Assembly: GCA_049273855.1 (NCBI GenBank)
Contig: JBASRN010000295.1
Span: forward strand, 1 to 64,000
Direction of reading: 5' to 3'
Length of the DNA stretch: 64,000 nt
From: Onstottus_B sp049273855
GTDB taxonomy: Bacteria > Acidobacteriota > Blastocatellia > UBA7656
The position numbers and the translations under genes are program-made. This document shows, in pieces, positions 47,646 to 56,306 of the stretch. Below the pieces are notes generated by a model, which did not search any database, was not told the DNA's origin, and was given only the letters and a program-made list of their open reading frames with translations. Position 1 is the stretch's first letter, and each line of letters opens with the position of its first letter.

Positions 47646-48701
47646 ATGATGAACAAGACGAGCCGATTCGACCGATCCCACGCTGTCGTGCTCATGATTG
47701 TACTGCTGACTGCCTTTGCCAACGCGCAGACGCCCTACGTCACCAGATCGCGTCCGGATTCCGACGCTGCGCTTCAACGCCTGGAGCGCGAGATCGCGCG
47801 GCTTGCTAGAGTGTCGGGCGGCGTCGTTGGCGCGACAGCCATTCATCTGCAGACCGGGCGGCGAGTTGCGCTGAACGGGGCGGACCGATTCCCGATGGCG
47901 AGCACATTCAAGGTCCCGCTGGCAGTGCAGGTTCTGACGCGAGTCGACAAGGGGGAACTCAAGCTCGACCAGATGATCGAGATCAAGCTTAGCGATCTGC
48001 ACCCGGGCAGCGGAACTCTCGTTGATCTGTTCAACACGCCGGGGCTTGCGCTGTCGGTTCGCAACTTGATGGAGCTGATGCTGCTGATCAGCGACAACAG
48101 CGCGACCGACATCCTGCTTCGTGAGGCGGGAGGCGGAGAGGCCGTCACCGCTCGGATGCGTTCGCTTGGGATCGACGGCGTAAACGTGAACCGCTCGTGC
48201 GCACGGCTAATCGCGGACTGGGTAGGGGTAACGAATCTGCCGCCGGAAGAGACCTGGAGTCCCGAGATGTTCAAGCTCGTGTTCTCGACTGTGAAAGCAG
48301 AAGAGCAAAAGGCTGCGGCGAAGAAGTTCGAGCAAGACCCGCGTGACACCTCAACGCCTGACGGAATGGCCGCGTTGCTCGAACGAATCTATCGCAAAGA
48401 CCTTCTCAAGTCTGAAACCGCCGAGTTGCTGTTAGACATTATGCGGCGGTGCAGAACCGGCCCGGCGAGGTTGCGAGGCATTTTGCCGGAAGGAACCGAG
48501 ATCGCTCACAAGACGGGGACGATCGGCGGGACCACAAACGACGTGGGCATTCTCACGTTGCCGGACGGGGCGGGGCACGTCGCCATCGCTGTGTTCGTGA
48601 AGGCTTCGGAAAAAGATGTTCCGGCTCGGGAGCGAGTCATCGCCGAAATCGCACGCGCGGTCCACGATTTCTTTCTGTTTCAGCCTCGATCCTCTTCTTG
48701 A
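47646..48701 (+). CDS. Class A beta-lactamase-like protein with altered Glu166 site
   Basis: The ATG at 47646 follows GAGGAA. The 351-residue protein has a signal peptide (AVVLMIVLLTAFANAQ) and the class A layout: active-site Ser in MASTFKVPL (S70-x-x-K73), SDN in LISDNSATDIL (S130-D-N), DPRDTSTPDGMAALL, and KTG in HKTGTIGGTTND. The omega-loop region reads VNRSCARLI, where most members have R-x-E, so the general base Glu166 appears to be Cys. That would block deacylation and turn the enzyme into a slow or trapping penicillin-binder, if the alignment is right. Whether it confers resistance cannot be told. Confidence 0.88.
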   Translation: MMNKTSRFDRSHAVVLMIVLLTAFANAQTPYVTRSRPDSDAALQRLEREIARLARVSGGVVGATAIHLQTGRRVALNGADRFPMASTFKVPLAVQVLTRVDKGELKLDQMIEIKLSDLHPGSGTLVDLFNTPGLALSVRNLMELMLLISDNSATDILLREAGGGEAVTARMRSLGIDGVNVNRSCARLIADWVGVTNLPPEETWSPEMFKLVFSTVKAEEQKAAAKKFEQDPRDTSTPDGMAALLERIYRKDLLKSETAELLLDIMRRCRTGPARLRGILPEGTEIAHKTGTIGGTTNDVGILTLPDGAGHVAIAVFVKASEKDVPARERVIAEIARAVHDFFLFQPRSSS

Positions 48702-48985
48702 AAGAGCCCGTGATTATTGCCCGGCGGCGCAAATCCACTATCTCTGCTCGCGGCGTAGTTACGGGTGACGCCATAGAAGGGTGTCAGGTTTATCCGGGAA
48801 GTCCTTTGAGCAGAGATTGCTTTTCTCGGAATCAGCATTATCCTTGTAACCGATAAACTCGGCTGTCCACCGACGCGACGCCATAACAGCGCTCGACCAC
48901 GCCGAGCTTGAGATCAAGCGGTTGGAAATCGCAATGCGGCTGATCGGTCGCTTGAGTAATCACGTCAAAAAGGAGTGAACCACTA
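48702..48985. other. Intergenic region between beta-lactamase and hemoglobin genes
   Basis: I see no gene or repeat of note. The right end holds AAAAAGGAG, the ribosome site of the hemoglobin gene. Confidence 0.4.
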
Positions 48986-49465
48986 ATGCGGAAGACTTTG
49001 ATCGTAATAGCAATCGCGGCGGCAGTCGCGCTGGCGGGTCTGAACGCCCCGGCGTCCGCGGCTGACGACAAGAGGATGGGCAAGGCGCCAAAGGCCAAGT
49101 CGCTCTATTCGCGGCTCGGCGGGAGGAAGGGTATCACCAGCGTCGTCGAAGAGTTCGTTAACAACTGTGCCACGGACACCCGCATCAACAAGTTCTTTGC
49201 GGACACGGCGAAGGACCCGGACCGACTGGCTAAGTTCAAAGCGAACCTGGTCGACCAGATCTGCAACGCCTCGGGCGGGCCGTGCAAGTACAAGGGCAAG
49301 AACATGAAGACGGCGCATATGGGCATGGGTATTACTGACGCGGATTTCAACGCGCTTGTAGAGGACCTTGTAAAGGCGCTGGACAAGTACAATGTGGGCG
49401 CCACCGAGAAGAACGAATTACTAGGGGCGCTCGGCGGGATGAAGGGCGACATCATCGGACAGTAA
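48986..49465 (+). CDS. Exported group I truncated hemoglobin
   Basis: The ATG follows AAGGAG. The 159-residue protein has a clear signal peptide (KTLIVIAIAAAVALAGLNAP...ASA) before a group I globin: SLYSRLGGRKGITSVVEEFV, RINKFFADTAKDPDRLAKFK, CNASGGPCKYKGKNMKTAHM with the likely proximal His in TAHM, and MGITDADFNALVEDLVKALD. Most truncated hemoglobins are cytoplasmic; export to the periplasm is unusual but known in some groups. It binds heme, with NO, O2 or peroxide chemistry as candidate roles. A strong hairpin follows. Confidence 0.9.
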   Translation: MRKTLIVIAIAAAVALAGLNAPASAADDKRMGKAPKAKSLYSRLGGRKGITSVVEEFVNNCATDTRINKFFADTAKDPDRLAKFKANLVDQICNASGGPCKYKGKNMKTAHMGMGITDADFNALVEDLVKALDKYNVGATEKNELLGALGGMKGDIIGQ

Positions 49466-49505
49466 GCCGACTGCGGTGACACCTTGCGTTCTTGAACTTG
49501 GAGAT

Positions 49506-49534
49506 GCCTGCGGAGAGTGAATCACTCCGCAGGC
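49506..49534. terminator. Perfect 10-bp hairpin, probable bidirectional terminator
   Basis: GCCTGCGGAG and CTCCGCAGGC pair perfectly around a 9-base loop. It lies between two convergent genes, the hemoglobin (plus) and the TonB-dependent receptor (minus). A short T-containing tail (CACTTTTG) follows on the plus side. Confidence 0.65.
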
Positions 49535-49601
49535 GTCACACTTTTGCACCCTCGACTCGTGAGTCCGGAATCACACTCAAGTCCATCCAGCTAGAACGGG
49601 A

Positions 49602-52600
49602 TTAGAAAGAATACTTGAGCGCGAACTGAATGGTTCGCTGTGGCAGCCGCGTATCAACGAAGTGCTTTTCGCTTATCGCCTCGTCCGTCAGGTTCCCGAA
49701 GAACAATTGATGTACAGGTATGCCGAAATGCACCCTGTTAAACAGGTTGAAAACCTCGGTTCGGACTTCAAGCCTTTGATGCTCGCCGAATCGGAAGTTC
49801 TTGTTCAAAGCCATATCTACTTTTTCAATGCCTGGCGCTCGGAAGGAGTTGCGAGTGCCGATCCGGTCCGTCAGATTGCCGTCGAGGTTTACGTCGCAGC
49901 AATTCAGGAGCGTATAAGGCTGGCCCGTCTGGAACGTGCCTATACTGGCAAGCTGCCACCCGCCGAGAATACTGTTCTCCCTGAAGACGGGAAGATCCCA
50001 GATGAAGCTATAGACAAACCGATGGCGCACGTCGAAGCCGGCGTCAGCGCGTTCCGCACGGCGGTCAAAGCTGTCTTGCGGCAGCGCCCGCGTTCCCGCG
50101 AGGTCGAATAGGTCCGACGCTTCGTCGATGGCGTGGGACCAGGTGTAAGCGGTCGTAAATTGAATCCCGTTTGAGAACCGCTTGAGGAGTTGAAGCTGCA
50201 AGGAATGATAACTCGAGTTAGCATCCGACTCGAATGTGGTGATTGAGCCGAGCAACGGAAACGGCCTGCCGAAAGCCGGCGGCACGACTATACCATTAAA
50301 GATCGGAAAACAAGTCAGAATATTCTCCGAATTGCAATCGTTCCGGACCTGGATGCTATCAACGATTGGTATAGAATTCGGCCCCAGGTTAGGCGTTGCG
50401 GTCCTGAGCAAATGCGTTCCTTTTGTTCCCACGTACGCGACCGAGGCGAGGAAGTCCCTCATGAACGCCTGCTCGATCGTGATTCCCCAGTGGTGAGCGT
50501 ACGGGGTCACCAAATCAGCCGCAGGCAAAACGAAGGTCGGCGCGCTCGCGAAAGCGGTCGCGAGTTCCTGCTGCAAGATGAAAATAAATGGGTCCGGGTT
50601 ACTTTGAGAATCGAAGGTGTTCAGAGTGCCCGGGGCGGCGATGCTCGCAGGGTTACTCAGCCTGAGATTTTGAAGAAGGGGCGCGCCTTCGCCGACGTCT
50701 CGGATCCCGCCGGCGAAGTTGAGGTTCAGGAAGCTCGGAAAAACGCCGCTCGATTGGCTGATGACAAAGCCGGGAATCTGATCATAGTAGATGCCGTAGC
50801 CCGCGCGAATCGAAGTCGTGCCTTTCCCGAACGGATCCCAGGCGAACGCTACGTGAGGTGCCACGTTGTTATTGTCTTGCTCGTAGATCTTCGTGCGCCC
50901 GCCGAGGAATTGCTCGAGACCGGAGACGTCCCTGTTGCGATTGTTTCGCATGAAATCGCGCTCGAACGCGATAAAGTCTTTGACCGGCTGGGAGTCGAAG
51001 GTTGATTCTATCCGCTGGTCAACTTCGGTCGGAACGGTGTTAAGCTCGTACCTCACGCCGAGGGTAAGCGTGAAGTTGGAGCCGAGTCTCATCTGATCGG
51101 AGAAGAAGAAATCGTTTTGCAGGTAGCGCAGCCTTATGGTCGGGTCAGAGACCGTCGATTGGGTCTGGAAGAAGCCCGTCGGAGCACCCACTGCAACAAA
51201 GTCTCTGCCTAAAAGAAAACCTGAGACAGCAGAAGAAAACTCGTCAGTGATCCTCCCCGGCCGAGAACCGGGTAGATTGTCTACCACGTTGGAAAGATCT
51301 TTTGACGCGCTGAAAACCGCAAGCGGACGCGAGTTCCTGTCCAGCCGGTTATCCAACTGATTTTGGCGTATATCGAAACCGGCCGTGAACCGGTGTCGCT
51401 GTCTGTTGTAGACGAGGGTGTCGGCGTACTGAAACGTGTTATTGGTTCTCGCTTGCGGAAAGTAGAATACGTCCACGCCGATGGGGCTGTAGCCTGAGAC
51501 CCTGACCTGCCCCAGAGGGCCTGTGATCCGTTCCGTATTAGGGGCAGTCAGGAACGTCCGGAAGCTCGGATCATCACCGGGTAAGGAAAAGTTCTGAAGG
51601 AGTGGCGCGTTCAGGAGGAAAGGCACATCCGGAAACTGCTCGGATGGGAGCAACATTGGATTTCGGACTTCTTCGAAATTCAGGCTTGTCCTCCCATATG
51701 AAAACCGCGCCTGGTTGGCGACGTTGTTGGAAAGAGCGCTGCTAAACGAAAGAGCAAAGTTCTGCGTGCGAATGAGCGCCCTCAACGAGGAAAAAATCGC
51801 CTCACCGGTGACCGGAAGAATCGTGTTGTCATCGGTAAAATTGTACCTTCCCATCAGAGTGTGGTTCTTTCCAATGTTATGATCGAGCTTGCCAGAAAAG
51901 ATTGTCCCATCGGCTGATGCTGGAAGCACTTCTGTAAAAGTATTGGGACCGTAAGGGCCGATTGGGTTATTCGGAAATGGGAAGAGGCTGAAGAACGCAT
52001 CTCCCGCGCTGCTGGTCGGAAACAGCTCTTTGATTACCCCGTCGACCGAAACAGGGAAGCCGGTGGCACCGGTATTGAACAAACCTCGTTCGGCCACTGT
52101 CGGCACCGCGAAATGTGATTCCCTGCTTGCGTTAATGTCTTGATGCTCGAAAGATGCAAAGAAGTGTGTCTTTCGGTTAACAAGTGGCCCGCCAATAACG
52201 AAGCCGTATTGCGCGCGTGTGAAGGAATTCTCGTCGTCTACGGGATTGTCGACGGTCAGATCCTGTCCATTCAATTGGACTGTTCTTCCATTGGCAACAA
52301 GTGTTGTGCTAGCCGGCCCTCCTGCGAAATCGAAGGGGTCGCGAGCTCTCAGTCGCTTATCCGTAAGAAAGCCATACACCGTTCCGTGATAACCCCCTCC
52401 GCCCGAGCGAGAGACTGCATTTACCTGCGCACCCAGGTTTCGGCCATATTGTGGCTCGGGCAGCAGAGTTGAGATTTGGAATTCCTGGATGCTTTCGATT
52501 GACTGCGGTATGAGCGAGGTGAAACCCTGGCGGCGCACGCCTATTTCTTCATCGTTGTTATCCGACCCATCAATGGTAAAGTTGTTGGAACGGCTACGCA

Positions 52601-53336
52601 ACCCGTTGACCGAGAACTGCCCGGAACTGCCGACGCCCGGTCCGATGCCAGGCCCAACGGTTGTGCCAATCGCTTGAGGCGCAGCAAAGACCCCGGGGAC
52701 CAAAAAAGCCAGGTCGTCAAAAGTGCGCACGCCGGGCAACGGAAGCGTCAACAGAGGCAACTCGCCGAAGCTTCCGCCTCGAGTTGCGTTCGTCGTATTC
52801 ACCAGCAGGGAAACATCGGATTCATCCCGGGCTGAAACTTGCCTCGGCGGCTGCACAGGAGGTTGAGCAACAGGCGGGCTGGTAGGTTGTGGCTGCGGAG
52901 TAGAAGGCGCGGGCGTCGTGGGCTGAGAAGTCGTAGGCTGAGATGGAGCGGCGGTCTTGCGTAGGATGATCGGAGGGGGCTGGTCCGCCTTTTCCGTGTT
53001 GGTGATGTGTATCAAAAAGCCCGTGATTATTGAGTTCTTCGGGTCAGGGTCGTTCTCATAGCCCTGGAGTGATGCCGAGATTCGGTATCTGCCGGCCGGC
53101 AAGATGCCGACGTAGTAATAGCCCTCGTTGTCGGTGACAATAGATCGCTCGAGCCCAATATCTTCATGGGTGACCGTCACCACGGCGCCCGGCAGCGGAG
53201 CGATGGAAACAGCTTCGAAAACACGTCCCTGGATAGCACCGGTGTTCTGTGTCTGCGCCTTCAGATGTGGAACGTATGATGTTGCTATCGCAAGTGCCAG
53301 CAAAACTGAGAACAGCTTTCCACCAACTCTAGTCAT
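49602..53336 (-). CDS. TonB-dependent receptor with carboxypeptidase-regulatory-like N-terminus
   Basis: I start at 53336, after CTGGGAGGG. The ~1244-residue protein has a signal peptide, a CarboxypepD_reg-like beta domain (GAIQGRVFEAVSIAPLPGAV, DNEGYYYVGILPAGRYRISA), a Pro/Thr-rich linker, a plug region (FDDLAFLVPGVFAAP, then NGLRSRSNNFTIDGSDNND), and a long barrel ending in an aromatic residue (IQFALKYSF). Such receptors import substrates across the outer membrane using the TonB motor; those with this N-terminus are often for complex organic compounds in Acidobacteriota. Substrate unknown. No TonB or ligand-binding gene is adjacent. Confidence 0.95.
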   Translation of the reverse strand: MTRVGGKLFSVLLALAIATSYVPHLKAQTQNTGAIQGRVFEAVSIAPLPGAVVTVTHEDIGLERSIVTDNEGYYYVGILPAGRYRISASLQGYENDPDPKNSIITGFLIHITNTEKADQPPPIILRKTAAPSQPTTSQPTTPAPSTPQPQPTSPPVAQPPVQPPRQVSARDESDVSLLVNTTNATRGGSFGELPLLTLPLPGVRTFDDLAFLVPGVFAAPQAIGTTVGPGIGPGVGSSGQFSVNGLRSRSNNFTIDGSDNNDEEIGVRRQGFTSLIPQSIESIQEFQISTLLPEPQYGRNLGAQVNAVSRSGGGGYHGTVYGFLTDKRLRARDPFDFAGGPASTTLVANGRTVQLNGQDLTVDNPVDDENSFTRAQYGFVIGGPLVNRKTHFFASFEHQDINASRESHFAVPTVAERGLFNTGATGFPVSVDGVIKELFPTSSAGDAFFSLFPFPNNPIGPYGPNTFTEVLPASADGTIFSGKLDHNIGKNHTLMGRYNFTDDNTILPVTGEAIFSSLRALIRTQNFALSFSSALSNNVANQARFSYGRTSLNFEEVRNPMLLPSEQFPDVPFLLNAPLLQNFSLPGDDPSFRTFLTAPNTERITGPLGQVRVSGYSPIGVDVFYFPQARTNNTFQYADTLVYNRQRHRFTAGFDIRQNQLDNRLDRNSRPLAVFSASKDLSNVVDNLPGSRPGRITDEFSSAVSGFLLGRDFVAVGAPTGFFQTQSTVSDPTIRLRYLQNDFFFSDQMRLGSNFTLTLGVRYELNTVPTEVDQRIESTFDSQPVKDFIAFERDFMRNNRNRDVSGLEQFLGGRTKIYEQDNNNVAPHVAFAWDPFGKGTTSIRAGYGIYYDQIPGFVISQSSGVFPSFLNLNFAGGIRDVGEGAPLLQNLRLSNPASIAAPGTLNTFDSQSNPDPFIFILQQELATAFASAPTFVLPAADLVTPYAHHWGITIEQAFMRDFLASVAYVGTKGTHLLRTATPNLGPNSIPIVDSIQVRNDCNSENILTCFPIFNGIVVPPAFGRPFPLLGSITTFESDANSSYHSLQLQLLKRFSNGIQFTTAYTWSHAIDEASDLFDLAGTRALPQDSFDRRAERADAGFDVRHRFVYSFIWDLPVFRENSILGGWQLASIGTFQTGQPYTLLNCCDVNLDGNLTDRIGTRNSFRAPGIEKVDMALNKNFRFGEHQRLEVRTEVFNLFNRVHFGIPVHQLFFGNLTDEAISEKHFVDTRLPQRTIQFALKYSF

Positions 53337-53511
53337 ATTACCCTCCCAGGTTGTAAACAACTTCCGTTAGTGTGGCGAAGAAAGCCCGCTAGCCTCGGGG
53401 AAGAGTTGAGTTCTGTAAAAACTCGGCAGGCGAGCCGAACGCAGAATATCACGAGAGTACTACCGCATCAATACAGACTCGCGGACATACAGACTCGCGG
53501 AAGAGGGGCAA

Positions 53512-56109
53512 TCACTTTGCCGGGATGACACTGACAAAGCTAACGATGAACTCTTCGTCTTCAATCGCGCCGAAGCCTATCCGACCGTTTGAAAAAGCTG
53601 TGTCGGTCGTGAGACTGAAAGGCTGCGGCTGTGTAGCCTTGGGATTGCTTTTCAGCTGAATTGAGTGCTTGATCTCGGAGCCGCGGGCCTCGACGATTAT
53701 GTGAAACTTGTCGCCGGGTATGCTCAGGTTCTCGGGCACCCGAAGGAGCTTCAGCAGCTTTGACTGCCCTTCCTGATAGAGGAAGGTCCGAAATACGTTT
53801 GGCGTCGCGGCGTTAGGACCCGTCAATTGGAACAGGTAGTAACTCTGTTGGTCCTGGGCGCGAAGGATCCAAACAGCGCCCTTTCCATTCGCGAAGCTGA
53901 CGTCGAACGCCATCCTGAAATCCTTATAGTTCGCGTCCTTGATTAGCCCTATGCCCTTCCCCTGTACTCGTAGCTTGCCCGGGCCGGCCTGCCAGGTGGG
54001 CGGCGCGTTCCAGGCAGCCGCTGCACCCGTAAAGTCATCGACAAACTCGGGTGAGAATACCACGCGCGCGAGCGGCAGCTTCAGCTCGGCCGAGCCCACG
54101 CTGAACACTTGTAACTTCTCGACCGGCTGGTATTCATTCTTCTTGATCTTGATCCTGTGTTGCCCCGGAGCGAGGCTCAGCACCTTCAGATCACCTTTTT
54201 CGTTGGCGCGCCCACCATAGTTATCGTCGATGTAGACTTCGGCCTCCGGTTCCGTCCTCACTATCAAGTTTGCGACTGCCGCTTTGAACTCGGTCGGGAT
54301 GTACTTGGTCTTGCCGCCTTCGACTTCTATGTCCCTGGCCCATTCGTTCTGGTTTGCTTGCACGACCTTGAGCTTGTGCGAGCCAGCAGGGATTTCAAGG
54401 AACTCGATCAGCTTGTCTTCACGCTTCACGTTGAACTTAACGGGCCTTTGTCCGTCGATCAGAACAGTCGCGTCGGGTTCGACGGGGCCTATTTGTACTG
54501 AACCGACCAGCGGAGTCAGGTCCACGTTAACGGCGTAATCGGTGTCCAGCTTTACTCCCTCCACTCGCCTTGATGCGTACTTGGCCGCGCTCACTTCTAT
54601 GTCGTAGACGCCAGGGACAAGCTCGGCTCGAAATTTTCCCTCGGCAGTGCTCTGGCCGCTGATTGATCTTACGGTCGGATCCCTCGGCTTGATAGCGATG
54701 CCGGCGGCCGGGGCATTCGTCAGCACGATCAATACGCCCTTGCTTTGCTTCGGAGGCGCTGAGTCTGTTTTTGGCGTTGGAGGCGGGGGCGGTTGAGTGC
54801 GTCTGATGGCCAGCTCGGCGTAGCGGCCGTTGGGGTATTCCCTCAGATAAATTTGGTAATCAGTGGTACTTTTGGTAGTTTGGATTCTCTCCCAGAGCGA
54901 ATCTTCAGCCAGCATCACGGCGAGCCTGGCGTTTTTCCCGTTGGGATAAGTCTTGAGATAGCGTTTGAAGTCTTCGGGGTCTCTGCTGCTTCGTATGGCT
55001 TCCCAGGAGGCTTCTTCGGCGAAGACACCACTGGGATACTTTCTGAGGTACTCGCGATAACTGGCAACGTTGGCGATGGCCTGGGCTTGTTGCCAGGCAT
55101 CTCGTTCGATCGACCCGCGGTCGGGTATAGAGACATCTTCCGCGGCAGCGGTTTTTGCCAGTACCAGGTCGCTCGCCTTGTAGCCCTGAATCACGGCGAA
55201 CGGTCTCTGCATCTTCCCTGAGCCCAGATCGAGTTGTATACGCTTGGGCACGGTATCCTGAAGAAAACTAACCAGCCCGCTCAGCGTGACCTCGCCGTTG
55301 GGATTCGCCGCGGCGCCTTTCAACCCCTCCACAAGCGCCCAGGTGAAGTAGCCTTCCTTCTTTTCGGTGTATTCGTATGCGCGATGACCAACCTCGGTGG
55401 CGTACAGTGTTGCGAAAGCCTGGATCTCGACATTCCGTTCCTCGAAGTTGAACGCTTGCGTATAGCGTTTTGTGAGCGGGTTGTCCGAGTCACCACGCCC
55501 GGCGGAAGGATCGTTTCGACACGCGTCCAAGATCATCACCACCTGTCCGACCCCGGTCTGGACGATCCTCTTGCGCATCTCTTCCACGTTGATGGCGGTG
55601 TCTTCCAGAAGGGTGACGTCGCCGCTCACTTGAGCATCAGACGGCAGCAGGTAGGCCTGTCCTTCGCGCTCGATTCCGTGGCCCGCGAAGGCCACGAGAA
55701 GCAGTCCATCTTTTGGGGCGGCAGTGCGAAGATTTGAAAGCCTGCGCAGGATGTTTCCTCGGGTGGGTCTGCGCTCCGCGGGTTGATCACCAGTCAGCAG
55801 AACTACCTGATCTCTCGGAAAACCGGCGTACTGGATCAGCGCGTCGACGATTGCCTTGGCGTCGTTGGTCGCGCCTCCGAGTCTGTTGATCTGGGCATCC
55901 TGATACTCGTCTACGCCGATGACGAGCGCAAAACGTTTTGAGCTGTTGGGTAGAGACACCACGGTCGCGGATGGCCGAACTCGCATTCCACGCCCGTCCT
56001 TTGGTGCTTGAGCGCTGTGGCTCATCCCACCGCCCGAAACCGCGCAACCGCAAATCAAGAACGCAATTATCAGGAGGTTGGATCGGATGTGAGGACGTTT
56101 GGCTATCAT
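53512..56109 (-). CDS. Caspase-family (C14) protein with PEGA-like and LamG-like domains
   Basis: The 865-residue protein starts with a hydrophobic leader ending FLICGCAVSG, a possible lipoprotein signal. Residues ~58-300 are a caspase p20-like domain: FALVIGVDEYQDAQINRLGG, VAFAGHGIEREGQAYL with the catalytic His, and VMILDACRNDPSAG with the Cys. Three short repeats follow (YREYLRKYPSGVFAEEA, FKRYLKTYPNGKNARL, YQIYLREYPNGRYAELA), then PEGA-like beta modules (DATVLIDGQRPVKFNV, EVYIDDNYGG...), and a C-terminal concanavalin-like domain (VWILRAQDQQSYYLFQL). The His-Cys dyad is intact. It is probably surface- or periplasm-facing; its substrate is unknown. Confidence 0.9.
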   Translation of the reverse strand: MIAKRPHIRSNLLIIAFLICGCAVSGGGMSHSAQAPKDGRGMRVRPSATVVSLPNSSKRFALVIGVDEYQDAQINRLGGATNDAKAIVDALIQYAGFPRDQVVLLTGDQPAERRPTRGNILRRLSNLRTAAPKDGLLLVAFAGHGIEREGQAYLLPSDAQVSGDVTLLEDTAINVEEMRKRIVQTGVGQVVMILDACRNDPSAGRGDSDNPLTKRYTQAFNFEERNVEIQAFATLYATEVGHRAYEYTEKKEGYFTWALVEGLKGAAANPNGEVTLSGLVSFLQDTVPKRIQLDLGSGKMQRPFAVIQGYKASDLVLAKTAAAEDVSIPDRGSIERDAWQQAQAIANVASYREYLRKYPSGVFAEEASWEAIRSSRDPEDFKRYLKTYPNGKNARLAVMLAEDSLWERIQTTKSTTDYQIYLREYPNGRYAELAIRRTQPPPPPTPKTDSAPPKQSKGVLIVLTNAPAAGIAIKPRDPTVRSISGQSTAEGKFRAELVPGVYDIEVSAAKYASRRVEGVKLDTDYAVNVDLTPLVGSVQIGPVEPDATVLIDGQRPVKFNVKREDKLIEFLEIPAGSHKLKVVQANQNEWARDIEVEGGKTKYIPTEFKAAVANLIVRTEPEAEVYIDDNYGGRANEKGDLKVLSLAPGQHRIKIKKNEYQPVEKLQVFSVGSAELKLPLARVVFSPEFVDDFTGAAAAWNAPPTWQAGPGKLRVQGKGIGLIKDANYKDFRMAFDVSFANGKGAVWILRAQDQQSYYLFQLTGPNAATPNVFRTFLYQEGQSKLLKLLRVPENLSIPGDKFHIIVEARGSEIKHSIQLKSNPKATQPQPFSLTTDTAFSNGRIGFGAIEDEEFIVSFVSVIPAK

Positions 56110-56306
56110 CTAAGAACTAGCTCAGGGCTCTCCTTGCTTGTTGCTTCCAGCTTAATAGCGCTTCCGTGACCTGTCAATATGAGTAAAGAAGGTGCTCTCA
56201 ACTCGTTGACTCGTCGATCTCCCCCGTGTATTGTCATCGGAATCATCGAAGATCTGTTTTGAGCACGCAGAACCTCGACGTTCTGTTCGCTACGAAGGCG
56301 ATTCCC

